A stretch of DNA of 64,000 nucleotides from Acinetobacter towneri DSM 14962 = CIP 107472 (GCF_000368785.1 NZ_KB849689.1:178741-242740), one strand, 5' to 3'. Shown: positions 9,065-18,113, counted from the stretch's first letter. Notes: a model not told the origin generated them from the letters alone. Numbers and translations are program-made.

Positions 9065-10129
9065 TTATAAACGATAAAACTGTTTGGCATTATGATGAAA
9101 CACTTGCTGCAAAGCATTTGGATGATAGGCCGCAACAATATCACTAGTCGCATCAATTAAATTGACTAAAGACGTGCTCACTCGATCCATTGGAAAATTG
9201 GAAGCAAACATCAACCGATATATTCCAAAGCTTTGTAAGGCATGCTGAATCAGTGGTGCAGTTAAATCTATAATTTCCTGTTTTGAGGCTTCACGTTTTT
9301 GCAAGTGAAATTGATGTCCTAAAACAGGCATAAATAACCCTGAAATTTTACTGTAAACATTTGGGCAGTGTGCCAACTCGGCAATATCTTCTTGCCAACG
9401 AAATAGAATATTTTCTCGTGCTGTTTTGGTCACGCCTGTATGTGTGCCAACTTGCCCGAACAGTCCTGCGGGTGTGCCCAAATGGTCAAGCACAATAGAA
9501 GTTTCTGGAAATTGTTTGGCCAATGCCAAGACATCACCCAATTGGGTCGAATACGTCCATGCATCAAAACTTAAATTATATTGAGCCAAAGCTTCAAAAC
9601 CTTTTAGAAACTTTTTGTTCCGATATAAGTGTGGTTCGTCTGCCCAAGCAAAAATCCCGTGATCTTCATGCACGGCTGCCATTTTACGAATTCCACGGAA
9701 GTTTGGAGAGGCTTTGTGATGTAATTTTAGAATTTTCTTAACATTAGAATCGCGCGGGTCTGCAGTGGCGACAATCGCGCCCAAAGCCAAACCATTATTT
9801 TTAAAATCCAGACTTTCTATAAATTCGGTTTCACCAACTACACCTTTGCCTTTATGGTTGTGCCAATTGGCTTCAATATGCACAACTTTTTCAGCCGTAT
9901 AAAAACCTAAGTCGCGGGCATAATGCTCAGGTAAATAGGGCGATGTGACGTGCTCGGTGCGTCCCAAAGTTTCAATGAGTGTTTTCGGTTTTATCAGGCG
10001 GATGGTTTTATCTAGCAAATTGGGATGCTTGCCCAAAAGCTTAACAGCAAGTCGTGCGCTGTGTGGCGTGTTATACGGATCCCACTGATGAATATGTGCA
10101 TCAATGAGTGCAAATCCTAGATTCTGCAT
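9065..10129 (-). CDS. Amidohydrolase-2 family metal-dependent hydrolase
   Basis: The 354-residue TIM-barrel hydrolase is of the amidohydrolase-2 group (lactone hydrolases and gamma-resorcylate or ACMS decarboxylase relatives). It opens with the metal-binding motif DAHIHQWDP. Later barrel elements are ...HIEANWH, ...NFRGIRKMA, IVLDHLG and FASNFPMDR. No catabolic partners lie beside it, so the substrate cannot be read from context; hydrolysis of a lactone or decarboxylation of an aromatic acid are both possible. Confidence 0.8.
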   Translation of the reverse strand: MQNLGFALIDAHIHQWDPYNTPHSARLAVKLLGKHPNLLDKTIRLIKPKTLIETLGRTEHVTSPYLPEHYARDLGFYTAEKVVHIEANWHNHKGKGVVGETEFIESLDFKNNGLALGAIVATADPRDSNVKKILKLHHKASPNFRGIRKMAAVHEDHGIFAWADEPHLYRNKKFLKGFEALAQYNLSFDAWTYSTQLGDVLALAKQFPETSIVLDHLGTPAGLFGQVGTHTGVTKTARENILFRWQEDIAELAHCPNVYSKISGLFMPVLGHQFHLQKREASKQEIIDLTAPLIQHALQSFGIYRLMFASNFPMDRVSTSLVNLIDATSDIVAAYHPNALQQVFHHNAKQFYRL

Positions 10130-10235
10130 AATGATCCTGTTTTTATGACGCTATTATTTCACTATTCAAAGCCATCATGTTACAAAAGGGAAGGGTTATT
10201 TATCGAAATCTACAAGTTTGAAAATTAGCCGCAAT

Positions 10236-10260
10236 AAAAAAGCCCCGTAGGGCTTTGTTT
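10236..10260. terminator. Rho-independent terminator
   Basis: AAAGCCCC and GGGCTTT form a short GC-rich stem around a tight loop, with A and T runs on the two sides. It lies just past the stop of the DUF3144 gene on the minus strand. Confidence 0.75.
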
Positions 10261-10270
10261 ATATGCAAAA

Positions 10271-10672
10271 TTAATGATCGTGCGAGTGGTCGTGATCATG
10301 TTTGTGGGTATGAAATTCTTCGTTGTGACGGAAGCGCAAATAGTTTTCAAACTGTTCGCAATATTCATCATAGTTATCTTCAAGCATCATTTGAAATTGC
10401 TGCAAGATATATGACATAACTTGGTCTTTGGCATCGCGCATTTCATTGCCATCTTTAAAATTATTGGCTGCCACCCAAGTATTAAAACGTGCAGTAGCAA
10501 ATAACATGGCAGCACTCACCTGACCACGAATTTCGGCAGGTTTTACTGTGGAGCCTTTTTCAAAATGACAGAAGCCATTGGCCTGTTTAATAAATTCATC
10601 GGCACGTTCAAAAAAAGCCGCATTTAATGCTTCTTCTTCGGTTACATCGGTTGCTTCAATCTTTTGAACCAT
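10271..10672 (-). CDS. DUF3144 family protein with His-rich tail
   Basis: The 133-residue protein matches the DUF3144 family: an all-helical small protein with FFERADEFIKQAN, RGQVSAAMLFATARFNTW and DEYCEQFENYLRFRHNE. Function is unknown. The C-terminus ends in alternating His and Asp residues (HTHKHDHDHSHDH), which could bind zinc, nickel or copper or simply be a low-complexity tail. AGGAAAA precedes the ATG at good spacing. It is divergent from the unknown gene at 10781. Confidence 0.85.
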   Translation of the reverse strand: MVQKIEATDVTEEEALNAAFFERADEFIKQANGFCHFEKGSTVKPAEIRGQVSAAMLFATARFNTWVAANNFKDGNEMRDAKDQVMSYILQQFQMMLEDNYDEYCEQFENYLRFRHNEEFHTHKHDHDHSHDH

Positions 10673-10780
10673 GAATTTTTCCTAAGCTAAAAATCTGAAT
10701 GTTTCATTATAGGCAAAGCCTTGCAGAAACAAAACCTTTGCCTTAAGCTAAAAATAGCCTAAGCAAAATTGGAGTGGTTG

Positions 10781-11413
10781 ATGCAAGATGCGATTGCGGT
10801 ACAAAGTTTAAAAAGCGACATTGCTTTATTACGTCAAAATATTTGGCCACCCGTGCAACTTGCCCATGTTGAAGGCTTGCCGATTTATTATGGAACACGC
10901 GCAGAAGTAGCAGAATACTATAAACAATGGACAGGGTTGATTGAACGTGCACAGGATTTATTTCAGCCTTTTATGCAAGATGTAGTCATTGATGCGGTGC
11001 ATTTACCCAGTCATTTGAACTTGCCCTTATTTTATTTTCATGTCGATCGGATTCGAGTGAATAAAACCCGCGCCAAAGAATCGAAAACTTTTCGAGGGAT
11101 TGCCAGCCTGATTGAAAAATGTGGGCAATTTGAACCGCAGGAAATTCAGGTTATGCAGCGTTGGTTAGACAGCGATGACAGTGCAGCACTGGTGGCACAT
11201 CGTGAGTTTATTGATTTGCGTACTTATGTGTTTCAGCATGGGCAAAGTGACTACACGCGCACCCGTTTTTATGTGAATGGTATTGTGTTAAGTGTCGAAC
11301 CACATTTTGAACTGGTCGATGCCCGAGATAAGCCACGTAAGCAGCGCAGTGACAGTTATCAAGACCCTTTGGCAGATAACCAAACATGGAAAGTATTTGG
11401 TAAATATCGTTAA
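10781..11413 (+). CDS. Hypothetical protein, unrecognised family
   Basis: I do not recognise this 210-residue soluble protein. The frame is open from a TTG at 10769, but GGAG at 10771-10774 sits six bases before the ATG at 10781, which fixes the start at MQDAIAVQSLK. It has no signal peptide or membrane segment. It is rich in aromatic and charged residues and ends with the basic segment DARDKPRKQRSDSYQDP. It lies between divergent DUF3144 and a convergent CYTH/CHAD gene and has its own terminator. Codon use looks like its neighbours, so it is probably a genuine lineage-restricted gene. Confidence 0.75.
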   Translation: MQDAIAVQSLKSDIALLRQNIWPPVQLAHVEGLPIYYGTRAEVAEYYKQWTGLIERAQDLFQPFMQDVVIDAVHLPSHLNLPLFYFHVDRIRVNKTRAKESKTFRGIASLIEKCGQFEPQEIQVMQRWLDSDDSAALVAHREFIDLRTYVFQHGQSDYTRTRFYVNGIVLSVEPHFELVDARDKPRKQRSDSYQDPLADNQTWKVFGKYR

Positions 11414-11467
11414 TCTTTTAGAAAGTTTGGAATTTGCAGATTAAATACTAATCTAAGATATAAAAAA

Positions 11468-11506
11468 TAAGCTCAACATGAAATGAATCCCTGTTGAGCT
11501 TAAATG
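11468..11506. terminator. Hairpin terminator between convergent genes
   Basis: AAGCTCAACA and TGTTGAGCTT form a perfect 10-bp stem around a 13-base loop. The flanks are A-rich and T-poor, so termination efficiency is uncertain, but the position between two convergent genes fits. Confidence 0.6.
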
Positions 11507-11534
11507 TGATCATTGATTGATGATCAAACTTCAA

Positions 11535-13001
11535 CTACGACCAAAAAGGCTGACTTTCAGCAAACTGCTGTAAATCCTGTTCAATCTGTATGGAAATATG
11601 ACGTTCTTCCGACGCAATCCAACCCAATACAAACCATGTTTTCGGTTCAGTTTGAGCATGGCTTTCATATAGACCTTGTGCCACCATTAAATCATTAAAA
11701 TGCCCTAAAGTTTCCTGTAATGGTTTTAGGGTTTTTAAATACGTTTTGACGTCATCTTCTGCAAATAAACTACTCACAAACTCCACGGTATAGCGTAAAC
11801 GTTTTACACGCTTACGCGTGCGGTGTTTAGAGTCCACATCTAAGGTTTGGAAATGACCTGCATCATCACAAATTTGTTGATGCATTTTCTGCAAGCGTTT
11901 ACGTAACACTTTTTTGAATGGTTTTGATTCTGCATCTGTAACCGCTGCCGAATGCGCAAAACTCATGAGTTGTAACAGTAATAAGGTTGTGCTCGGTGAA
12001 CGGAAAATTGCATCAATCGCAATATTTTTAGATGCTGCAAGGGGTAGCTCAGTAATAGGTGAGCCTGCGTTTTCAAGTTGTGGAATCAGACTTTCACGCA
12101 AAGCATCTTGATCGCGGGTTGAACCCAACTGCTGAAAGAGGGTAGCCAATTGACTTTCCCAATTGTGATTTGCCAGCGCATCATATGCAGCAAAGATTTT
12201 TAAGGCGCTGCGTAAACGTCGAATGGCAACACGCGCTTGATGCACATGCCCACTGGCATAATCTTGACTGGCAATCGCAGTTGCATTTGGCAGCAAGTGT
12301 GCCAAACAATTCTGGGTAATTTGCGCCAACAACTCATGCATATTTTCGGGGTGTTGCAATTGCAAGGTACTTTGCTGCTGTACAGGAATCATGGTTTCAT
12401 TGTTATACAGCATATTGCCACGCTGCGATTTACTGCGTGTGTCGAGCCATAAATGATATTTTTTAATCCACGGCTGAATATAGGCAATTAAGTCTGCAAT
12501 TTCACCTTGTTTCAGTTCAAACTCAACTTCGTAAATTTCAACCGAATTTTTGCCTTGGCGGATTTCACCTAAATCAAAAGCAACTTCAATTTGGCTGTTT
12601 TTATAATGTGCCAATTGGCTGTAGCGTAAAACATCGGTTTCAAACTGCAGGGTTAAATCTACCTCTGAACCGTCTAAGGCTTTTTTTAAAATCTTTCGTG
12701 CTTGTTTATGATTTTCATAACATGCCAAATCACACAATTCAGGCGCATCATGTCCTAATTCATGTTCAAGCTCAAAGCGTTCATAATGTTGTGGACTAGG
12801 CGCTTTTAAAGTTTGTTTCCAAATATCGCCCTCTAAACGCTGACGCAGGGCAATGCGTTGCTTGGCTAAGTGCTGTTCAGGACTATCATAATATTTAGCC
12901 CATAAGCGTTGTTGTTGAACCAGTTTGTTCTTTTTAAATGCTTTTTCAAATGCCGCACGATAGTTGTGTGGAATTTGAAATTTTAATTCTATTTCACACA
13001 T
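11535..13001 (-). CDS. CYTH and CHAD domain protein (triphosphatase-like)
   Basis: The 488-residue protein has an N-terminal CYTH (triphosphate tunnel) domain, residues 1 to about 200, opening with the family signature E-I-E-L-K. E. coli YgiF, with the same architecture, is an inorganic triphosphatase. Residues about 210-480 form a CHAD domain with both conserved basic signatures intact: HVHQARVAIRRLRSAL near residue 255 and HRTRKRVKRLRYT in the second half. CHAD domains bind inorganic polyphosphate through these His/Arg/Lys residues. A paralog of exactly the same length lies directly upstream on the same strand. Confidence 0.88.
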   Translation of the reverse strand: MCEIELKFQIPHNYRAAFEKAFKKNKLVQQQRLWAKYYDSPEQHLAKQRIALRQRLEGDIWKQTLKAPSPQHYERFELEHELGHDAPELCDLACYENHKQARKILKKALDGSEVDLTLQFETDVLRYSQLAHYKNSQIEVAFDLGEIRQGKNSVEIYEVEFELKQGEIADLIAYIQPWIKKYHLWLDTRSKSQRGNMLYNNETMIPVQQQSTLQLQHPENMHELLAQITQNCLAHLLPNATAIASQDYASGHVHQARVAIRRLRSALKIFAAYDALANHNWESQLATLFQQLGSTRDQDALRESLIPQLENAGSPITELPLAASKNIAIDAIFRSPSTTLLLLQLMSFAHSAAVTDAESKPFKKVLRKRLQKMHQQICDDAGHFQTLDVDSKHRTRKRVKRLRYTVEFVSSLFAEDDVKTYLKTLKPLQETLGHFNDLMVAQGLYESHAQTEPKTWFVLGWIASEERHISIQIEQDLQQFAESQPFWS

Positions 13002-13205
13002 CGGGAATGCCCTTGATGAAACAAGATAAGTTCTCTTTACTATAGTGTAAATCTATAAATGAACAAGGGGAGAACTGTGAACAAAAGCTTGAAAAATAAA
13101 ATAATTTGTATTCAGTTTTTAACACAAAGCAGCCGAATGAATATTCACAAGGCTGCCGTTGTATTGCAGTATTTTTAGCGTGTGCTTTGAGGATGTTAAG
13201 GATAC

Positions 13206-14672
13206 TTATTTTAAGAATTTACGGCTCACCATAAATTGTTCTGTCGCTTCCAATAAACGCTGTGCATACACTTCCTGTTTTGCAGTGAGCCAACCTAAAA
13301 CAAACCAGTCGCTCGCTTCCAATTCAGTTTGTTGAATGTATGCTGCAGAAGATGCCAACACTTGATATTCCTGTGCTGCAAGCTGTGCATCATTCAAAGC
13401 TTTACTATATTTCTGCAAATTTTTGACATCATAAATATGCGTCAAAATGGGGAAGCTAAATTTTAGTTCCTGAATACGCAAAGCCAGTTGATCTAAACTT
13501 TCAAAATCGTGAATATCACTGTGCTGTAATTGTTCATGCAACTGCTTATATTGCTGTTGCAACGTGTTTTGTGCGGCAGTTTTTAAGTCTAAACCTGAGT
13601 GATCGCTCGCGGCTAAACTAAACATCAATAATTCTAAATAGTGATGCACATTTTGCGTTGAACGGACTAAATTGACCAATTTTTCTTGGGCGTACAAGGT
13701 ATCTTTTTTTAGGTTCTCTGCAGTCGTCGGGTTCTGTAAAAATGCGCCGAGTGTGGCTTGCATGTGTTCCAAATGCTGCAGGTGATCAAAATGTTGTTTA
13801 AATGCTGCAATTTGCATTGCCCATTTATCGCCTAAATGCTTCGACCAATCTTTAAATAAGGATAGTGTTAGTTGTAAATGTTGCAAAGCGAACTGCGCCT
13901 GATCAATATGACTTTGTTCGGCAACTTGAGCAGAAATTGCGGCAATATTGGGCAATAAATGCTGTAATTGTTGTGCAATTAACAGGCGTAAATTTTGGTC
14001 GGCATGGTCTTTTTTACTGAATTGAAATTCTTTGCTCTGAGCCGCAGGGCTGACTTTTTGCTGCACAGAAAGCAAATGTCCAATTTCTGCTTTATTGCGT
14101 ACATCTAACCATAAATGAAATTTTTTCACCCATTCAAAACTAAATGCTAGCAATTGCTGAATTGAACCTTGTTTCAGTTCAAACTCAACCTCATGTACTT
14201 CAACTTCGGCACCTGCACAACGAATGTGACCAACATCTAAACTGATTTCAATGTCAGTATCTTCAATGGTCATTAGTCGTGAGGTACGTTGAATATCAGT
14301 TTCAAACTGTAGTTTTAACTGATCCCAATTTTGCCCCAAAGCTTGATTTAGCAATTGTTGTGCTTCGGGAATGTTTTGATAAATTTGCAGATCAAGTTGA
14401 GGTGGGGTATCTGGATTTTCAGTTGCTGCAAGCGGATGGTTATGTTCAAAACTATGAAAATGACTTTGACCTGCCGCTTTTAAAGTTTGTACCCATTGCT
14501 CGCCTTCTAAACGCAGTCTTAACGCCATACCATGATGGGACAAACTGTGTGTGGATGTATCAAAATAGCGTGCTTTTAATGGAATCTGGGTCGATTTTTT
14601 CGGGTCTAAAGTTTTGAGTAGTGCCGTGCGACGTGCGACTGGAATTTGAAATTTTAATTCAACTTCGACCAT
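13206..14672 (-). CDS. CYTH domain protein with degenerate CHAD-like half
   Basis: This is a tandem paralog of the preceding CYTH/CHAD protein, also 488 residues. The CYTH half keeps the E-V-E-L-K signature and the basic/acidic strand pattern (ARYFDT, ALRLRLEGE, LQFETDIQR, VEFELKQGS). The C-terminal half aligns in spacing with CHAD but has lost its basic signatures. Where the neighbour has RVAIRRLRSAL this one has QFALQHLQLTL, and HRTRKRVKRLRYT is replaced by DQLALRIQELKFS. The helices survive but the polyphosphate-binding surface probably does not. AGGAT precedes the ATG. Its role could be structural or a partner to the intact paralog. Confidence 0.85.
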   Translation of the reverse strand: MVEVELKFQIPVARRTALLKTLDPKKSTQIPLKARYFDTSTHSLSHHGMALRLRLEGEQWVQTLKAAGQSHFHSFEHNHPLAATENPDTPPQLDLQIYQNIPEAQQLLNQALGQNWDQLKLQFETDIQRTSRLMTIEDTDIEISLDVGHIRCAGAEVEVHEVEFELKQGSIQQLLAFSFEWVKKFHLWLDVRNKAEIGHLLSVQQKVSPAAQSKEFQFSKKDHADQNLRLLIAQQLQHLLPNIAAISAQVAEQSHIDQAQFALQHLQLTLSLFKDWSKHLGDKWAMQIAAFKQHFDHLQHLEHMQATLGAFLQNPTTAENLKKDTLYAQEKLVNLVRSTQNVHHYLELLMFSLAASDHSGLDLKTAAQNTLQQQYKQLHEQLQHSDIHDFESLDQLALRIQELKFSFPILTHIYDVKNLQKYSKALNDAQLAAQEYQVLASSAAYIQQTELEASDWFVLGWLTAKQEVYAQRLLEATEQFMVSRKFLK

Positions 14673-14913
14673 GAAAAATATCCTAAACCTAAAGCATGTT
14701 GTGCCAAAGCAATGGCAAACAAATTGGTATTATAAATGTGTGAAAATTGCAGAACCGAGGTTTTGCAAAAGTGCATTTGATTGTAACCAAAATATGTCAA
14801 GAAGTAAGACTTGACCCTGGCTTTTTAGTGTTTGGTTTTTATTTTGGCTTAGTTTAAAGTGTCGTTGAGCGTAGCAAAAATAATTCAAATTTATAAACAT
14901 CAGGATGATGAAC

Positions 14914-15297
14914 ATGAACGCAGCATCAAAGCCCGAATTTGAGCCGACACCAGACCCCAAGTTTGAATTGCCAATTCAGGACTATTCAACATTTTACCGT
15001 TTTTATTTAACTGAACACCGCAACATCATGAGCCGTCGTTTGCACGTTGTTGGCAGCAGTATCGGTTTATATTGTGTGAGCAAAGCCATACGCCAGAAAA
15101 AAGCCAAATATGTACTCTATGGTTTGCTAGCAGGCTATGCCTGTGCATGGGTCGGGCACTTTGTTTTTGAAAAAAATAAACCTGCCAGTTTTAAACAGCC
15201 TGTGTATAGTTTTATTTCAGACTGGCGGATGTTTGCAGATGTTTTACGTGGTCATTTAAGTTTGCAAGATCGTGCTAAAGATAAAATTCCAAGTTGA
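14914..15297 (+). CDS. Mpo1-like/DUF962 family membrane protein
   Basis: The 127-residue protein belongs to the DUF962/Mpo1 family; the yeast member Mpo1 is an Fe(II)-dependent dioxygenase in 2-hydroxy-fatty-acid breakdown. Visible family elements are FYLTEHRNIMSRRLHVVG (conserved H...R...H) and YACAWVGHFVFEKNKPASFKQP (WxGHFxxExNxPA). Hydrophobic helices lie between them. Three in-frame ATGs cluster at 14905, 14908 and 14914. AGGA at 14902-14905 gives correct spacing only to 14914. Confidence 0.85.
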   Translation: MNAASKPEFEPTPDPKFELPIQDYSTFYRFYLTEHRNIMSRRLHVVGSSIGLYCVSKAIRQKKAKYVLYGLLAGYACAWVGHFVFEKNKPASFKQPVYSFISDWRMFADVLRGHLSLQDRAKDKIPS

Positions 15298-15453
15298 ATT
15301 GAGTGTTTAGTTATACCGTTTAGGCAAAAACTAGACGATATGTGATTATTTTCATAAAAAATGTACAAATAAAATTAATTTTTTGTTGAAATGATAGAGT
15401 GAATATTCTAATAATGTGTCATCAAATTTATTGATAAAAGTTTGTGACTTTCC
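15298..15453. other. Gene-free stretch after the DUF962 gene, possible small transcript
   Basis: No coding frame of note is present. It is AT-rich and ends at a good terminator about 160 bases past the last gene. That terminator either ends a long 3' untranslated region or an independent small RNA. I see no clear promoter pair to decide. Confidence 0.35.
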
Positions 15454-15487
15454 AAGCCTAGAGTGACCTTTCTCTAGGCTTTTTTTA
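15454..15487 (+). terminator. Rho-independent terminator without adjacent gene
   Basis: AAGCCTAGAG and TCTCTAGGCT pair into a strong stem followed by a run of seven T residues. The nearest upstream plus-strand gene ends at 15297. Confidence 0.85.
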
Positions 15488-15590
15488 TGTGAAAAATTAT
15501 ATTCAGAATGGTGTTAAATCAGAAATCATTCATCTTTAAGCAAGGATATAGAGCAAGCAGGTTACTGAGAGAGAAGTATGAAAAAAATAT

Positions 15591-15649
15591 AGACACATGA
15601 TCATTTGTCGCATCCCCACATGCGCTCTGGCACAAATGATCATGTGTCT
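15591..15649. repeat. Perfect 18-bp inverted repeat with inner hairpin
   Basis: The arms at 15591-15608 and 15632-15649 (AGACACATGATCATTTGT and its exact complement) enclose 23 bases. Within these, CGCAT and ATGCG form a second small hairpin around CCCCAC. There is no T run after it, so it is not an ordinary terminator. No gene overlaps. Confidence 0.95.
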
Positions 15650-15654
15650 AAATG

Positions 15655-15873
15655 GGCGACCTAAATATGTCGTTATTCGCTGTAGTCACCCGTATGGATT
15701 TTAAAATCCATATCTTATTGAACTGGTTGCAGTTCTTGTTTTGCGCAGTTCAATTAAAGCTAAATCTATCTTTTAGCGCTATCACTAGAATTTGGTATTT
15801 TTAAGTTTTTGACTCAATAAAACCCAAACAAAATAGAAGCTTATAGAGCCCCTATAAAAAAACTTGTTGAGTC
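15655..15873. repeat. Row of further inverted repeats, candidate structured RNA or DNA element
   Basis: Directly after the long hairpin come several more: GGGCGAC with GTCACCC (one mismatch, about 15655-15690), a 20-bp perfect palindrome at 15693-15712 (TATGGATTTT and complement), ATTGAACTG/CAGTTCAAT at 15717-15725 and 15746-15754, GCTAAA/TTTAGC at 15759-15777, and an outer GACTCAA/TTGAGTC pair (15811-15817 and 15867-15873) enclosing TATAG/CTATA. No open frame spans the block. The density of pairing is well above the rest of the window by eye. Confidence 0.7.
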
Positions 15874-15940
15874 TGAGGTTCTGACACATGCCGCCTGAAT
15901 GTGTAATAATACAGACCTTGTATTATTTGTGGCTGAGATT

Positions 15941-16561
15941 ATGCGCGGTTTATATTTGATTACCAATGATGATCCTATCGAACTGCTTTTGGCAAAATTA
16001 GAAGGGGCGATGGCAACTTATGAAGTCGCGGTGTTGCAATATCGCCGTAAAAATGTGCCTCAAGCTCAGCAGGCATACGAAATTGAATATATGAAATCGA
16101 TGTGTGATCAATACAAAGTGCCATTTGTGATTAATGATGATCTTGAAACTGCAGTGAAATATGGTGTTGGCGTACATTTGGGTCAAGAAGATGGCTCTAT
16201 TGTTGAAGCGGTTGCACGTTTACCACAAGATGTATTGATTGGTCGCAGTTGTAATAACTCGATTGAATTGGCAGAGCAAGCCATTGCCGATGGTGCAAAC
16301 TACGTGGCTTTTGGTGCAGTCTATGCAACTGAAACTAAACCTGAGGCAAGTACACTTACATTAGACACGCTCACACTGGCGAAGCAACAACTCAATGTGC
16401 CAATTTGCGCGATTGGTGGTTTAACTGTTGAAAACAGTCAGTCTGTCATTGAAGCAGGTGCAGATTTATGTGCAGTGATTAGTGATATATTAAGACGTCC
16501 GATGCATACTGTTGCACAGCGTGTTTATGATTGGTCTGCACTTTTCAAAGCAGAAGCTTAA
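15941..16561 (+). CDS. thiE: Thiamine phosphate synthase
   Basis: This enzyme joins HMP pyrophosphate and the thiazole phosphate to form thiamine monophosphate in the cytoplasm. The 206-residue TIM-barrel shows GLYLITND at the start, LQYRRK (substrate pyrophosphate site), [35 protein letters not shown] (the diphosphate loop) and ICAIGGL. The frame is open from 15899, but the family start is MRGLYLIT at 15941. No other thiamine gene lies nearby. The bases CTGAGA just before the start resemble a fragment of a TPP riboswitch, but the rest of that aptamer is absent. Confidence 0.92.
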   Translation: MRGLYLITNDDPIELLLAKLEGAMATYEVAVLQYRRKNVPQAQQAYEIEYMKSMCDQYKVPFVINDDLETAVKYGVGVHLGQEDGSIVEAVARLPQDVLIGRSCNNSIELAEQAIADGANYVAFGAVYATETKPEASTLTLDTLTLAKQQLNVPICAIGGLTVENSQSVIEAGADLCAVISDILRRPMHTVAQRVYDWSALFKAEA

Positions 16562-16608
16562 AGCAGCCAGCTAATTTTTTATTTTATTTTTTTGAGTTGA
16601 GTGCCTCC

Positions 16609-17910
16609 ATGAGCTTATCTCCAAAGCAAGAACAACTGTTTAAACAAGCCAATAAGCATATTCCAGGTGGGGTCAATTCACCTGTACGCGCATTTAACGG
16701 GGTAGGCGGAACCCCTGTATTTATTGAAAAAGCCAAAGGTGCTTATTTGTACGATGTCGATGGCAAACGCTATGTTGACTATGTAGGTTCTTGGGGGCCA
16801 ATGATTTTAGGCCATGCCCATCCTGCTATTATTCAGGCAGTGCAGGCTGCTGCTGAAGATGGTTTGAGTTTTGGTGCGCCAACGGTGCATGAAACGACTT
16901 TGGCCGATATTATTTGCGAAATCATGCCTTCAATTGAATTGGTTCGCATGACCAACTCAGGTACAGAAGCCACCATGACTGCAATTCGTTTGGCGCGTGG
17001 TTATACAGGTCGCGACAAAATCGTTAAGTTTGAAGGTTGCTATCATGGACACTCAGATTCGCTGTTGGTCAAAGCAGGCTCAGGACTTTTAACCAGTGGT
17101 GAAGGTGAAGCAACTTCTGCGGGTGTTCCTGCCGATTTTGCCAAACACACGTTGACTTTGCCCTATAACGATATCGCCACTTTAAAAGAATGTTTTGCAA
17201 AGTTTGGTGCTGAAATTGCGGGGGTGATTGTTGAACCTGTTGCGGGCAACATGAACTTGGTTAAACCGATTGATGGTTTCTTGCAAGCAATTCGTGATGT
17301 CTGTGATGAACACGGTGCAGTTTTTATCATTGATGAAGTGATGACTGGTTTCCGTGTTAGCTTGGGCGGTGCTCAGGCACATTATAATGTTAAACCAGAC
17401 TTGACCACACTCGGTAAAATTATTGGTGCAGGCTTACCAGTAGGTGCATTTGGTGGTAAACGCGAAATCATGGAGTGTATTGCACCATTAGGTAAAGTGT
17501 ATCAAGCAGGTACTTTGTCGGGTAACCCATTAGCGATGCGTGCAGGCATTGAAATGTTTAAACATTTACGTGCCGAAGGTTTTTATGAAAACTTAACTGC
17601 GCAATTGGAAAAATTATTGGCAGGCTTACAAGCTGCGGCAGATGAAGCAGGTATCCCATTCAAGACGCAACAAGTCGGTGCGATGTTTGGTTTGTATTTT
17701 ACTGACCAAGATGACATCACCAGTTTTGATTCTATGCTGAAATGCGATGTCGATGCTTTCCGTAAATTCTTCCACGGAATGTTGCAACGTGGTGTGAACT
17801 TGGCACCATCTGCTTTTGAAGCAGGCTTTATTTCATCTGCGCATAGTGATGAAGATATTGCCTACACCATTCAAGCTGCAAAAGAAACATTTGCGGAAAT
17901 GAAGGCGTAA
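16609..17910 (+). CDS. hemL: Glutamate-1-semialdehyde 2,1-aminomutase
   Basis: This PLP enzyme converts glutamate-1-semialdehyde to 5-aminolevulinate, the first committed tetrapyrrole precursor of the C5 pathway. The 433-residue protein shows [37 protein letters not shown], the cofactor aspartate in [11 protein letters not shown] and the PLP lysine in [17 protein letters not shown]. The start is MSLSPKQEQ at 16609; the open frame upstream is a chance extension from inside thiE. The 47-bp gap to thiE allows co-transcription. A hairpin follows the stop. Confidence 0.96.
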   Translation: MSLSPKQEQLFKQANKHIPGGVNSPVRAFNGVGGTPVFIEKAKGAYLYDVDGKRYVDYVGSWGPMILGHAHPAIIQAVQAAAEDGLSFGAPTVHETTLADIICEIMPSIELVRMTNSGTEATMTAIRLARGYTGRDKIVKFEGCYHGHSDSLLVKAGSGLLTSGEGEATSAGVPADFAKHTLTLPYNDIATLKECFAKFGAEIAGVIVEPVAGNMNLVKPIDGFLQAIRDVCDEHGAVFIIDEVMTGFRVSLGGAQAHYNVKPDLTTLGKIIGAGLPVGAFGGKREIMECIAPLGKVYQAGTLSGNPLAMRAGIEMFKHLRAEGFYENLTAQLEKLLAGLQAAADEAGIPFKTQQVGAMFGLYFTDQDDITSFDSMLKCDVDAFRKFFHGMLQRGVNLAPSAFEAGFISSAHSDEDIAYTIQAAKETFAEMKA

Positions 17911-17932
17911 TTTGACTTTTGGTTAACACCGT

Positions 17933-17974
17933 CCTAAAAGGCATAGATATCTCCACAATATCTATGCTTTAGGT
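17933..17974 (+). terminator. Hairpin after hemL
   Basis: GCATAGATAT and ATATCTATGC form a 10-bp perfect stem, extended outward by CCTAAAA/TTTAGG. There is no long T run, so it may terminate weakly or protect the mRNA end. Confidence 0.6.
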
Positions 17975-17979
17975 TAAAT

Positions 17980-17997
17980 TGAAGAGCATGCTCTTCA
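17980..17997. repeat. Perfect 18-bp palindrome
   Basis: TGAAGAGCATGCTCTTCA is its own complement. It sits 13 bases after the hemL hairpin in a region without genes. It could be a protein-binding site or the remainder of a repeat; nothing else points to a function. Confidence 0.9.
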
Positions 17998-18113
17998 GTT
18001 TAATATCAAAGGCTTAGATCAGCATCTTGTTAAACACTAAAATAGCCTGGTCAAACTAAATATGAATCCTATTACTTCATTTGCTCCCGCCATCAAAGAT
18101 ATAGCTTCAGAAC

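Noticed and set aside
15925..15945. CTGAGA before thiE as part of a TPP riboswitch
   Set aside because: The remaining aptamer elements are absent and the motif overlaps the ribosome binding region, so it is coincidence.
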